Assembly: GCA_021442155.1 (NCBI GenBank)
Contig: CM038215.1
Span: 2,442,976 to 2,506,975 of the forward strand
DNA from: Cymbidium sinense
Lineage: Eukaryota; Streptophyta; Magnoliopsida; Asparagales; Orchidaceae
Direction of reading: 5' to 3'
Length of the DNA stretch: 64,000 nucleotides
Of this stretch, positions 12,691 to 25,980 are shown in pieces; positions within the stretch are counted from its first letter, which is position 1, and every line of letters begins with the position of its first letter. Made by a program: the position numbers and the translations under genes. The notes beneath the pieces are model-generated. The model saw nothing but the letters and a program-made list of their open reading frames with translations, had not been told where the DNA came from and made no database searches.

Positions 12691-14578
12691 CCACTGGACT
12701 GTATATAAAAAAAAAATAAACCTAAATAAAAATATAAAAAATAAAAACATAAACTAAACACTAAACCCAAACCTAAAAATAAAATAAAATAAACTAATAA
12801 AAATAAAATAAATAAAATAAATAATAACCTAAACTAAACTAAAATATATATAATAAACCTAAAAATAAATAACTAAATAAAATTAAAAACTAAACATAAA
12901 ATAAAAATGAAATAAACCTAAAATAAAATAAAATAAAAACTAAATAAAAACCTAAACATAAAAATAAAACCTCAAATTAAATAAAAAATAAAATCTAACC
13001 CCTAAACTAAAATAAAAACTAAACCTAGAATAAAAATAAATATAACTAAACCTAAACTAAATAATATAAACCTAAACCTAAACTAAAATAAATAGAACCT
13101 AAACCTAAACCTAAAGTAAACTAAACCTAAACCTAAACCTAAACTAAATAGAATAAATTAAACTAAAAATAAACCTCAACCTAAACAAAAATATGAAACC
13201 TAAAAATGAACCTAAAATAAAAACCTAAAATGTAAACCTAAAAAAATAAAATAAAAAAAAAAAAAAAAATAAAACATTAACTTAAAAAATAAAAAATAAA
13301 ACTATAAAACCTAAACCTAAACCTAAACCTAAAATAAAAAATAAAAAAAAACCTAAATTGAAATAAATAAATAAACTAAATAAAATAAAATTAAACATAA
13401 TTTAAAAATAAGAAAATAAACTAAAATAAATAAAATAAAAATAAAATAAATAATGTAAATAAATCTAAACTCTTGGTTTGCTTAATTAAAAAAGGAAACC
13501 CTAAACCCTAAGCTAACCCTAAACCCTAAACTATAACCAAACCACAAGCTAAGAAACTAGCACAAACCCTAAACCCTACTAAACCCTAAAATCCTAAACC
13601 TTAAAACCCAAACCCTAAACCCAAAATAACTAAAGAGCTAAATGAAAAAAGAATAAAACCAAAAAATAAAATATATAAAAAAACCAAAACCTACATAAAA
13701 TAAAAATTAAAATAAAATAAAAATCTAAACTAAAACCAAAACCTAAACCTAAAAATAAAAAATAAAATAAACTAAAATAAAATAAATAAAACCTAAACTA
13801 AACTATAAAATAAAATAAACCTAAAATAAAAAAACCTAAATAAAATAAAACTAAACATAAAATAAAATAAAATAAAATAAAACTAAATAGAAACCTAAAC
13901 CTAAAAATAAACATATAAATTAAAAATAAAACTTAAACTCTAAACTAAAAAAAAAAATAAAAATAAAAATAAAATAAACATAATAATAAATCTAAACTAA
14001 AATAAACTAAAATAAATAAAGCCTAAACCTAAAAATAACCTAAACCTAAAAAAACCTAAACTAAATAAAATAAAATAAACTAAAATAAACCTAAACCAAA
14101 ACTAAAATAAAAAGTAAACTTAAAATAAAACATAAAATCTCAGGCTAAAAAAATAAACCTAAAAAAAAATAAAAAATAAAACCTAAACCTTAAAAATAAA
14201 ATAAAAAGAAAACTCAACTACAAAGTAAATTTAAACCTAAACCTAAGCCTAAAAAAAAACTAAAATAAAAAACCTAAACTAAAATGAATTAACCTAAATT
14301 AAATAAACAAAATTAAACACATATGTAAATACCTAAATAAAAATAAAAAATAAAATAAACTAAATTAAATTAGAAATTAAATAAATAAACTTAATAAACA
14401 TAAACCTATTGGCTTACTTAATTAAAAAATAAAAATAAAAATAAAAAAGCTATAAACCCTAAATCCTAAACACTAAACCCTAAACCCTAAAAAACCCTAA
14501 ACCCTAAACCCTACCCTAAACCCTAAACCCTAAAACCATAAACCCTAAAACCCTAAACCATAAAACCTAAACCCTATG

Positions 14579-14737
14579 GAATCCTTACATGAGATGGTTC
14601 TACTTATGTAGGCTTTTATTTACTTTATGGGTGCTCATTTTCTATATGTCATAAACATGTCATAGATTCTTGGGTGCTACTTGGTTGATGAAATTGAAAG
14701 AAGAAATGTTGAATTTGAATTTGTTCTCTTAAAAAAA
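14579..14737 (+). pseudogene. GRP fragment 1 (3' untranslated tail only)
   Basis: Matches only the last part of the longer GRP fragments: GAGATGGTTCTACTTATG, the GGGTGCTCATTTTCTAT segment, a TTGATGAAATTGAAAGAAG segment and GAATTTGTTCTCTT, followed by A-rich repeat. No coding sequence remains. Confidence 0.75.
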
Positions 14738-15049
14738 CCTAAACCTAAACCCTAAACCCTAAATCCTAAACTAAAACTTAAACCCAAAACTTAAAACTAA
14801 ACCTAAACCCTAAACCCTAAATAAACCTAACGTCTGATCCAAACCCTAAATAATAAACCTTAAATCTTATAGCCTAAACACTAAACCATAAATCCTAAAC
14901 CCTAAATCCTAAACCTTAAACCTTAAATCCCTAGCTCTAAACCACTAAACTCAAAGTCCTAAACCCTAAACTAAAACACAACCCTAAACCCTAAACTAAA
15001 CTAACCTAAACTCAAATTAACCCTAAATCCTAAATCTTGCTAACCACAA

Positions 15050-15190
15050 CCCTATGTCATTGGGGCCGGTTTAGAAGGGTACAAATCCTTTATATAAAGT
15101 AAGGGATGTTGAATAGGTCGTCCACAAGGTAATAGAGTCTTCATGTTGAATGTGACTAAATAAAATCTAGAGCTTAAGCCAACAAACCAA
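15050..15190. repeat. Non-telomeric spacer between array blocks
   Basis: About 140 bp of mixed sequence, including GGGGCCGGTTTAGAAGGG and TATATAAAGTAAGGGATG. Its right end (AGAGTCTTCATG to CTAAAT) resembles 11,768-11,800, where the array first begins, so it may mark the start of a higher-order unit. No coding potential seen. Confidence 0.5.
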
Positions 15191-15719
15191 AATAAAACAT
15201 AAAAAAATGTAAACCCTAAACTAAAAAAAAATCTAAACCTAAAATAAAAACAAAATAAATTAAAATAAAATAAACTAAACTAAACATAAACCTAAACCTA
15301 AATTAAAAAATAAAACCTAAAAATAAACCTAAAATTAAAACATAAAACCTAAACCTAAAAAAATAAAATACAAATATAAACTAAACCTAAACCTAAAAAA
15401 TAAAAATAAAACTTAAAACCTAAAAAAATAAAATAAAAATAAAACTAAACTAAAAAAATAAACCTAAACCCAAAAAATAAACTAAAATAAATAAACCTAA
15501 AAAAAATAAACTAAACTAAATAAAAATAAAAATAAACCAAAATCAAAAGAAAAAATAAAATAAACTAGAATAAATAAAAAATATACTAAATACACCTAAG
15601 GCTATCATTTTACTTAATTTAAAAAAAAATTAAAATATTAAAAATAAACTCTCCAACCTTACCTACCCTAAACCCTAAACCCACCCTAAAGCCCTAAACC
15701 CTAAACCTTAAAACTTACC

Positions 15720-15985
15720 CACTTCCTGGGCTTTGGGCCTAAGACCCCCAGGCCCTAAATCCTAAACCCAAACCCTAAAGGCCCTAAACTCAGGACCACT
15801 GGCAGTGACCCTGGAGTCTTAAACTCAGGACCCTGAGGCTAAACCATACCAGCCCAGGCCCTGGGCCCTAAATGACCCTACCTGCTTAGCCCTGGCCACA
15901 AACCCTAAAGGCCCTGTGGCTGAGCCACTAACCACCCTAAACTCAGGCTCAAAAGGCTGACCGGACACTAGGCCCTGTACAAATC
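15720..15985. repeat. Second GC-rich island in the telomere-like array
   Basis: Rich in GGGCCT, AGGCCCT and CAGGACC steps among AAACCCT units, at the same relative place in its block as the island at 12,421-12,690 (after an ACTTAATTT junction and dense AAACCCT). A weaker relative is at about 37,030-37,230. Confidence 0.5.
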
Positions 15986-17153
15986 TTAGGCCCTAAAGCC
16001 TAAACCCTTAATCCTAAACTCTAAACCCTAAACCATGACCTCTAAACCCTAAAACCTAAAAAGAAACCTAAAATAAATAAAACTAAAATAAAATATACAA
16101 AAAACTAAACCTAAATAAAAGATTAAAAATAAAATAAAATAAAAACATAAATTAAAACCTAAACTTAAACTTGAAAATAAAATAAAATAAACTAATAAAA
16201 ATAAATTAAAATAAAATATATAAAAATGTAAACTAAACTAAAAATTAAAATAAACGTAGGAATAACAAACCTAAATATAATAAAAACTAAACATAAAATA
16301 AAAATAAAAAACCTAAAATAAAATAAAAACTAAATAAAATCTTAAACGTAAAAAATAAATGTAAAAATAAAACCTAAAAATAAATAAAAAATAAACCGTA
16401 AACCCTAAACTAAAAAAAACCTAAACCTATAATAAAAATAAAATAAACAAAATAAAATAAACCTAAACATAAACTAAAATAAACTATAAAAAATAAAACC
16501 TAAAACCTAAACCTAAACCTAAAATAAAATAAAATAAATTAAAAATAAACCTAAACCTAAACTATAAAATAAAACTTAAAAATAAACCAAAAATAAAAAC
16601 TTAAAACCTAAACCTAAAAAAAATAATATAAAAACCTAAACCTAAAACCTAAAAATAAAAAATAAAACATAGACCTTAAAATAAAATAAAAATAAAACTC
16701 AACTAAAATAAACCTAAACATCAACCTAAACCAAAATAATAAACTAAAATAATAAACCTAAACTAAAATAAATAAATATAAAATAAAATAAACTAAACTA
16801 AAATAAAATAAGTAAAAAATAATAATTAAAATAAACTAATATAAATAAAAATAAACTAAATAAACCTAAACGTACTAGTTTATTTAATTTTTAAAAAAAC
16901 CATAAACCCCAAATCCTAAACCCTAAATCCTAAACCCTAAACCAAACCTAAACCCTAAACCATAAACCTACAAACTTAAACCAAACCTTAAACCTTAAAA
17001 CACGACATTAAACCCTTAACCTTAACACTGGACTAACCCCACCACCCTAAACCCTAAACCCTAAACCCTAACCTAAACCCTGACTAAACCTAAACTTAAA
17101 GTAATAAATTAAAAATAAACCTAAACCCTATACCTAATAAACCTAAGCCTAAG

Positions 17154-17611
17154 AATGAGAAAAACCTTGATGGCAGGAACATCACCATCAACTAGGCTCA
17201 GTCTAGATCTAGATGTGGAAGTGAGGCCGGGTTGTGGGTGGTGGGGGATCAGTGGTGTTGGATATGGAGGTGGTTGTCAGAGTAGCGGTGGTTATGGATG
17301 CAGGAGGAGCGACGGAGGTTACAGATTTGGTGGTGGTGGAGGGAGAGATCAGGGATATGAAGGTGGATCCTGCTACTTGAAAGGCCAGAATGGTTACGAT
17401 GGGAAGCTGGAGAAAGCAGAGCAGTCGATCGATTTGGTGCTTATGGTGTCTTTATAGTAGTGGATTCTAGCTATCTAAAGTTTTGCTTTGCTTTATGCAT
17501 GCTCATTTTTGATCTATGTCGTCACTTGTGTCTTAAAAAAACTTGGTCTGTTACTTGCTTGATCAAATCAAAAAGAAGAAATGTTCAATGAATTTGTTCT
17601 TTGCTAAAAAA
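17154..17611 (+). pseudogene. GRP fragment 2: glycine-rich RNA-binding protein 3' part, broken
   Basis: Derived from the 3' part of a plant small glycine-rich RNA-binding protein gene (GRP7/8 class: one RRM plus a Gly-rich tail). The first codons read N-E-K-N-L-D-G-R-N-I-T-I-N, the end of the RRM, then TAG at 17,193-17,195 where Glu of the NEAQS motif is expected. Beyond it the Gly/Ser/Tyr/Arg-rich tail is legible with frameshifts, ending with the GRDQGY motif and the 3' UTR. The 5' edge is CTAAG, the same in most fragments; the 3' edge is TTTGCT plus an A-run. A 100-codon ATG frame here is out of phase with the GRP frame and not a gene. Confidence 0.85.
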
Positions 17612-18833
17612 ACCCTAAACCCTAAACTAAAACCACAACCCTAAACCTAAAAAAACCTAAACCTAAACCCTAAACCCTAAACTAACCCTAAACTCAAAAC
17701 TAAACCTAAACCCTAAACCCTAAACCATAAACCCAAAAAAAGCCCTAAACCCTAAACCACAAACCTTAAACCCTAAACCCTAAACTAACCCTAAACCTTA
17801 ATCCCTAAAAAGCTAAAATCTAAACTAAAACTAAATAAAACCTAAAAATAAAATAAGTAAAAACCTAAACCAAAATAAAATAAAAAATTAAAATGAAGTA
17901 ATAACATAAACTATAAACTAAACCGAAACATAAACCTAAACCTAAACTTAAAAAGAAAATAAAATAGAAATTGAAAATTAAACTAAAATAAAATAAATAA
18001 AAAACTAAACTAAACTAAAAAATAAAAAACCAAAATAAAATAAAAATTAAACCTAAAATAAAATAAAATAAAAACACAAACCTAAAATATAAGCCTAAAA
18101 AAATATAAAATAAAACCTAAACCATAAAAAAAACCTAAACTTAAAATAAAAATAAAATAAAATAAACCTAAACCTAAACTAAAATAAACTAAAACTAAAA
18201 TAAAAGACCTAAACCTAAACCTAAAAAAACTAAACCCAAAATCGAATAAATAAAATCTAATAAGTTGAAAGTAAACCTAAACCTAAACTAAAATAAAAGC
18301 TAAAAATAAACCTAAACCCTCAACCCAAAAAAAAACCTAAACCTAAACATAAAATAAAAGTAAAATAAACCTAAATAAAATAAAATAAAATAAACTAAAA
18401 AAATAAACTAAAATAGAAAATGAACCTAAAATAAATAAACTAAAATAAATAATAATAAAAATAAACCTTAATAAAAATTAAAATTAAAATAAACTAAAAT
18501 AAGTAAAAATTAAACTAAAAAAACCTAAACATACTAGGTTACTTAAATTTTTTTTAAAAAACCATAAATTCTAAATTTTAAACTTTAAAACCTAAACCCT
18601 AAAAAACCCTGAACACTAAACCCTAAACCCTAAACCCTAAACCCTAAAAGCAAAACCCCTAAATCCCTGAACCCTAAACTATAAACCCTATACCCTAAAC
18701 CCTAAATGCTAACCCTAAACCTTAAACCCTAAACCCCAAACCCTAAACTTAAACCTAAAGTAATAAAATAAATTAAAAAAATAAACCCAAACCCTAAAAC
18801 CTAATAAACCTAAATCTAGACCTAAAATCTAAG

Positions 18834-19317
18834 AATGAGCAGAACCTTGATGGCAAGAACATCAGCGTCAACTAGGCGCAGTCTAGATATGGTGGTGGAG
18901 GAGAAGGCAGAGGCAATGGTTATCACAGTGGTGGAGGGGGATCTAGAGGTGTTGGTGGATATAGAGGTGGTTGTTGGAGCAGTGGTGGTTATGGAGGCGA
19001 GAAGAGCAATGGAGGTTACCATTGTGGTGGTGCGGAGGGAGAGATCAGGGATATGATGGTGGATCCTGATAATCAAGAAGCCAGAGTGGTTCTGATGGGA
19101 ACTGGTGAAACTGAAGAACGGTCTATCCGATCTGGTGCATATGGAACTGTTTCTTTATAGCAGAGATGGTTCTAGTTATCTAGGGTTTTTTTATTTGCTC
19201 TATGGCTCATTTTTTATCTATGTTGTCGCTTGTGTCTTAGAAAACTTCGTGTGTTACTTGGTTGATGAAATTGAAAAGAAGAAATGTTGAATATGAATTT
19301 ATTCTCTATTAAAAAAA
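18834..19317 (+). pseudogene. GRP fragment 3, broken
   Basis: N-E-Q-N-L-D-G-K-N-I-S-V-N then TAG at 18,873-18,875, the same nonsense position as fragment 2. It then reads AQSRYGGGGEGRGNGYHSGGG and onward for about 55 codons until a frameshift before the GRD motif. The 3' UTR follows (ATCTAGGGTTTTTT, ATGAAATTGAAAAGAAGAAA, ATTCTCTATT plus A-run). An ~80-bp leader, CCTAAAGTAATAAAATAAAT to AAAATCTAAG, precedes it, as in fragments 2, 5 and 6. Confidence 0.87.
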
Positions 19318-19727
19318 CCTAAACCTAAAACATAAACTTAAAAAAATAAAATAAAAACCTAAACCTAAACCTATAAATAAAATATAAACCTAAACCTTAA
19401 AAAAACTCATCTAAAACACAAACCTAAAAATAAACTAAAATAAAAATCCTACACTAAAATAAATAAACCTAAAATAAATAAACTAAACTAAATAAAAAAA
19501 AATAATCCTAAATAAAAATAAAAAATAAGATAAACTAAAATAAATAAAAAAATAAATTGAATAAACCTAAATCTACTAGCTCACTTACTTTTAAAAAATA
19601 ATAAAATAAAATAAAATAAACCTTAACCATAAACCCTAAACCTACAACCCTAAACCCTAAACTTTGAACCCAAACTCTAAAACCATAAATCCTAAACCTT
19701 AAACCCTAAACCCTAAATCCTAAAAGC

Positions 19728-19810
19728 TACAACCCTAAACCCTAAACCCTAAACCCCAAACCCTAAACCCCTAAACCCTAAACCCTAAACCCTAAACCCT
19801 AAACCCTAAA
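19728..19810. repeat. Near-perfect AAACCCT telomere-type run
   Basis: Roughly eleven consecutive AAACCCT units with few variants (AAACCCC, one extra C). One of the cleanest telomeric tracts in the window. The G-rich minus strand could form G-quadruplexes. Confidence 0.9.
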
Positions 19811-21125
19811 ACCTAAACTAAATATAACCTAAAATAACAAATAATTAAAAAAACCTAAACTTAAATAAAATAAAATAAATAAAAACCTAAACCTAAATCT
19901 AAAAATAAAATAAAATAAAAAATAAAAATTAAACTAAAGTAAAATAAATAAAATTTAGACTAAACTAAAAAAATAAAATAAACCAAAATAAAATAAAACC
20001 TAAACGTAAAATAAAAATAAAATAAACCAATAATAAAATAAAATAAAAACTAAATAGAAAACTAAACCTAAAAATAAAACCTAACCTAAATTATAAATAA
20101 ACTAAACCAAAAATAAATAAAATAAAATAAACTTAAACTTAAACTAGGGTAAACTATACTAAAATAACTAAAACCTAAACCTAAACCTAAAATAAACTAA
20201 ATTTAAGCCCTAAACTAAATAAATTAAAATAAACTAGAAATAAACCAAAACATAAACTAAAAAAATTAAACCTAAAAATGAACCTAAATTAAAAACCTAA
20301 AACCTAAACCTAAAAATATAAAATAAAAATCTAAACCTAAACATAAAAATGAAAAATAAAATTTAAACCTAAAAATAAAAAATAAAATAAACTAAACTAA
20401 AATAAATCAAAACCTAACGTGAAAATAAACTAAAATAAAACCTAAACTAAAATAAATGCACTAAATTAAATAAAAAATACATAAATTAAACTAAAAAATA
20501 AAATAAGCTAAAATAAATAAAAAATAAACTAAAAAAACTTACCGGGTTTGCTTAATTTTAAAACCCTAAACTCTAAACCCTAAAACCCTAAACCTAAAGC
20601 TAAACACTAAACCTAAACATGAGCCTAAATCCTAACACTAAACCCTAAAATCATGACCACTAAAACCTCCCAAACCCTAATCCTAAACCAAAAAACCTAA
20701 ACCTAAACTAAATAAAACCTACATAAAATATATAAAACCCTAAACCTAAATAAAATAAAATATAAAATAAAATAAATACACTACTAAACCTAAATAAAAT
20801 AAAATAAAATAAACTAGATAAAATAAATAAAACCTAAACTAAACTAAAATTAAAATAAAATAAACCTAAGAATAAAAAACCTAAATAAAATTAAAACTAA
20901 ACATAAAATAAAAATGAAATAAACCTAAAATATAGTAAAATAAAAAGCAAATAAAAACCTAAACCTAAAAATGAATATAAAATAATTCCTAAACCCTAAA
21001 CTAAAAAAACCAAAATTGAAAATAAAATAAAATAAACCTAAACCTAAACATAAAATAAATAAAATAAAATAAACTAAAAATAATCTTAAACCTAAACTAA
21101 AAAATAGAACAAAAAACTAAACCAG

Positions 21126-21456
21126 TTTTGGAGGCAGGCGGGGCAACAGAAGTTACAGTAGCGGTGGTGGTGGAGGGAGGGATTGGGGATATGATGGTGG
21201 ATCCCACTACTCGAGAGGCCAGGGTGGTTCTGATGGGAACTAGAGAAATTGAAGAACATCTGATTCGATCTGCTACTTACCGAACTATGTCTATACAGTG
21301 GAGACAGTTCTAGTTATCTAGGGTTTTTGATTTGCTCTATGTCTGCTCATTTTTTATCTATGTCATCGCTTATCCCTTAGAAAACTTGGTGTGTTACTTG
21401 GTTGTTGAAATCAAAAAGAAGAAATGTTGAATCTAAATTTGTTCTCTATTAAAAAA
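21126..21456 (+). pseudogene. GRP fragment 4 (5'-truncated)
   Basis: Starts within the Gly-rich tail (TTTTGGAGGCAGGCGGGG) with the RRM end missing. It keeps the RSYSSGGGGGRD-W-GYDGGS-like tail, DGN, and a TAG where Trp is expected, then the full 3' UTR ending GTTCTCTATT plus A-run. Confidence 0.85.
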
Positions 21457-24400
21457 TATTCTAAACCTTAAACCCTCAAACCCAAAACCCTTAAAGCCTA
21501 AACCCTAACCCACAAGCCCTAAAACCTAAACCAAAAACCCAAAACCCTAAACCCTAAACCCTAAACCCCAAACCTTAAAGCCTAAACCCTAACCCTAAAC
21601 AAACCCTAAACCCTAAAAAGCTAAAAATTTAAACTTAAACTAAATAAAACCTAAAAATAAAATAAATAAAACACATAAACTAAAAATAAAATAAAAACAT
21701 AAACTAAAACCTAAACTTAAACCTAAACCTAAACCTAAAGAGAAAATAAAATAAAAAATAAAACTAAACTAAAATAAATAAATAAAAACTTAAACTAAAT
21801 TAAAAATAAAAATTCTAAATAAAATAAAAACTAAACCTATAATAAAAATAAAATAATCCTAAAATATAATAAAGTAAAAAACAAAACCTAAAAAGTAAAC
21901 CTAAAAATTGAACTTATAAATAAATAGAAAATAAAACCTAAACCCTAAACTAAATAAAACTAAACCTAAAATAAAAATAAAATAAACCTAAACTTAAACT
22001 AAAATAAATTAAACATAAACCTAAACCTAAACTAAATTAAATTAAATAAATTAAAAGTAAACCTAGACATAAACTTAAAATAAAACTTAAAAAATAAACC
22101 TAAAACCTAAGCCTAAAAAATAAAATAAAACCTAAACCTAAACGAAATAGAAAATAAAAATAAACCTAAAAATAAAATAAAAAAATAAACTAAGCTAAAA
22201 ATAAACTTAAACCTAAACATAAACCTAGAAAGTAAACTAAAATAGAAAACATAAACTAAAATTAATAACTAAATTAAATAAAAATAAAAATAAACTTAAA
22301 TAAAAATAAATAAAATAAAATAAACTATAATAAATAAAAAATAATCAAAATAAACTAATACCTAAATACTTAATTTAAAAAAATATATATATATAAATAA
22401 AATAAAGCCTAACCCTAAACCCTAAACCCTAAAATTAACCCTAAACCATAAACCTACAACCTTAAAACCTTAAACCCTAAATCCTAATCCCTGAAAACCT
22501 AAAACCTAAACCTAAACTTAATATAACCTAAAGATAAAAAAATTTAAAAACTTTAACCTAAAAAAATTAAAATATTTAAAATAATATAAAAACATATACT
22601 ATAACCTAAACCTAAACCTAAAAATAAAATAAAATAAAACAAAAAATAAAAACTAAAATAAAGAAAACCTAAACTAAATTAAAAATAAAATAAAACTTAA
22701 ATGTAAAATAAAAATAAATAAACCTATAATAAAATAAAATAAAAAATTAAATAAAACCTAAACCAAAAAAAATAAAACCTAAACCCTAAACTAAAAAAAA
22801 CCTAAACCTAAATAAATAAAATAAAATAAACTTAAACCTAAACTAAAATAAACTAAACTAAAATAAATAAAACCTAAACCCTAAACTAAATAAATTTAAA
22901 TAAACTAAAAATAAACCTAAACTTAATCTAAAAAATTAAACCTAAAAATTAACCTAAAATAAAAACCTAAAACCAAGACCTAAAAAAATAAAATAAAAAC
23001 CTAAACCTAAACCCAAAAATAAAAAAATAAAACCTAGACATAAAAAATAAAATAAAAATAAAACTCAACTAAAAAATAAACCTAAATCTAAACCTAAAGT
23101 TAAACCTAAAAAATAAACTAAAAAAACCTAAACAAAACTAAATAAAAATAAAAAATGAACATAAATAAAAAATTAAAATAAACTAAAAAATAAAAATAAT
23201 AAACTAATTAAATCTACTGGTTTATTTATTTTTTTTAAAAAAACCCTAAAACCTAAACCTTAAAAACCCTAAACCCTAAAGCCTAAACACTAAACCTTGA
23301 TCCCTTAATCCTAACCCTAAGCCCTAAACACTAAAATTGTAAACCCTAAAACCGTAAACCCTAAACCGTAAAAACTTAAAAACTTGAACATAAACTAAAT
23401 AAAACCTAAAATCAAAATATATATAAAAAAGACCCAAACCTTAAAAAAATAAAAATATAAAATAAAGAAAACTCGTACTAAAACCAAAACATAAACCTGA
23501 AAATAAAATGAAATAAACTAAAATAAATAAATAAAAACCTAAACTAAACTAAAAAAATAAAATAAACCTAATAATAAAAACATAAATAAAATAAAAACTA
23601 AACGTAAAATATAAATAAAAATTAAATAAAAACCTAAACCTAAAAAATAAACCTAAAAATAAAACTTAAAAATAAATATAAAATAAATCCTAAAACCTAA
23701 ACCTAAAATAAAAATAAAATAAATAAAATAAAATAAGCCTAAACCTAAAGTAAAATAAATAAAACCTTAACCTAAACCTAAAATAAATTAAAGCTAAACC
23801 TAAACCTAAACTAAATAAAATAAAATAAGTCAAAATAAACCTAAACCTGAACTAAAAAATAAAACCTAAAAACAATCCTAAATTAAAAACCTAAAACCTA
23901 AACCTAAAAAAATAAAATTAAAACTTAAACTTAAACCTAAAAAGAAAAAAATAAAACCTAAACTGTCAAAATAAAATAAAAATAAAACTCAACTAAAAAA
24001 TAAACCTAAACCTAAACCTGAACCTATAAAAAATAACTAAAATAAATAACCTACATTAAAATAAATAAACATAAAATAAATAAACTAAACTAAATAAAAA
24101 TAAAAAATAAACCTAAATAAAAATAAAAAAATAAAATAAACTAAAATAAATAAAAAAATAAACTAAATAAACCTAATCCTATCAGTTTACTTAATTAAAA
24201 AAAATTAGAAACCCTAAATCCTAAATCCTAAACCTAAACATAAAAAAAAAAAAAAAAATTTAAACCTAAAAAATAAAAAAATAAAATAAAACTAAACTAA
24301 AAAATAAACCAAAACCTAAACGTAAAAAATAAACTAAAATAAAAACCTAAACTAAAATAAATAAACTAAACTAAATAAAAAATTCATAAATTAAACTATA

Positions 24401-25949
24401 AAATAAAATAAGCTAAAATAAATAAAAAATAAACTAAATAAACCTACCGATTTACTTAATTTTTAAAAAACACTAAACCCTAAACCCTAAACCCTAAAAC
24501 ACCTAAACCTTAAAGCCTAAACATTAAACCCTAAACCATAAAGCCTAAATCCTAACCTTAAACACTAAACCCTAAAATCATAAACGTTAAAACCTAAACC
24601 CTAAACCATAATCCCTAAACCCTAAAAACCTAAAACGTAAACCTAAACTAAATAAAACCTTAACATAAAATATATAAAACCCTAAACCTAAATAATAAAA
24701 TAAAAAATATAAATAAAATAAGCTATACTAAAACCTAAACCTAAACCTCAAAATAAAATAAAATAAACTAAGAAAAATAAACTAAAATAAAATAAATAAA
24801 AACCTAAATTAAACTAAAATTAAAATAAAATAAACCTAAGAATAAAAAACCTAAATATTAAAACTAAACATAAATAAAAAAAATAAAATAAATCTAAAAA
24901 TATAAAATAAAACTAAATAAAAAACCTAAATCTAAGAAATAAACCTAAAATATAGTAATATAAAAATTAAATAAAAAACCTAAATCTAAAAAATAAACCT
25001 AAAAATAAAACTCAACTAAAAAATAAACCTAAACCTAAACCTAAAAAATAAACTAAAATAAAAACCCTAAAGAAATCTAAATAAAAGTAAAAAATTAAAA
25101 TAAACAAATAATTAAAATAAATTAAAAAAATAAAATAAAATAAACTAATTAAATCTACTAGTTTATTGAATTTTTTTTAAAAAAAAAACCCAAAAAACCT
25201 AGACCCTAAAAACCCTAAACCCTAAACCTTGATCCCTCAACCATAACCCTAAGCCCTAAACCCTAAAATTGTAAACCCTAAAATCGTAAACCCTAAACCG
25301 TAAAAACCTAAAAACTTGAACATAAACTAAATAAAACCTAAAAACAAAATATATATATAAAAAAGACACAAACCTAAAAAAAATAAAAATATAAAATAAA
25401 AGAAAAACCTGAACTAAAACCAAAACCTAAACATGAAAATAAAATGAAATAAACTAATAAAAATAAACTAAAATAAAATAAATAAAAACCTAAACTAAAC
25501 TAAAAAATAAACTAAATCTAAGAATAATAAACCTTAATAAAATAAAAACTAAACATAAAATAAAAATAAAAACTAAATAAAAACCTAAACCTGAAAAATA
25601 AACCTAAAAATAAATATAAAATAAATCCTAAACCTTAAACCTAAAATAAAAATAAAATAAATAAAACAAAATAAGTCTAAACCTAAAGTAAAATAAATAA
25701 AACCTTAACCTAAACCTAAAATAAATTAAACCTAAACCTAAACCTAAACTAAATAAAATAAAATAAAGTCAAAATAAACCTAAACCTAAACTAAAAAATA
25801 AAACATAAAACAAATCCTAAATTAAAAACCTAAAATCTAAACCTAAAAAAATTAAATAGAAACTTAAACTTAAACCTAAAAATAAAAAATAAAACCTAAC
25901 CATCAAAATAAAATAAAAATAAAACTCAATTAAAAAATAAACCTAAACC

Positions 25950-25951
<2 letters not shown>

Positions 25952-25980
<29 letters not shown>

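Larger units (their letters stand above)
11766..25951. repeat. Telomere-like degenerate array, left block
   Basis: About 14 kb made of AAACCCT (plant telomere unit), AAACCT, AAATAAAAT and AAACTAAAAT variants, all in the same orientation with the C-rich strand as plus. G is nearly absent from the plus strand outside the embedded GRP fragments and GC-rich islands. It is built of recurring blocks: AAATAAAATA-rich DNA, then a T-rich GGTTTACTTAATTT-like junction followed by an A-run (for example about 12,303, 13,470, 14,407, 15,605, 16,875, 18,535, 20,545, 24,180), then denser AAACCCT repeats, then sometimes a GRP fragment. Degeneracy and flanking sequence on both sides make this interstitial, not a chromosome end. 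Confidence 0.92.

Noticed and set aside
17155..17457. 100-codon ATG frame in GRP fragment 2, and similar ATG frames at 18,835-19,056, 21,128-21,313, 30,980-31,222 and 38,448-38,660
   Set aside because: They are out of phase with the GRP frame; the open length comes from GGT/GGA-rich DNA read in another phase.
18822..19076. 84-codon minus-strand frame opposite GRP fragment 3, and 35,662-35,847 opposite fragment 6
   Set aside because: Antisense shadows of Gly-rich coding DNA, rich in Thr/Ser/Ile; not conserved among copies.
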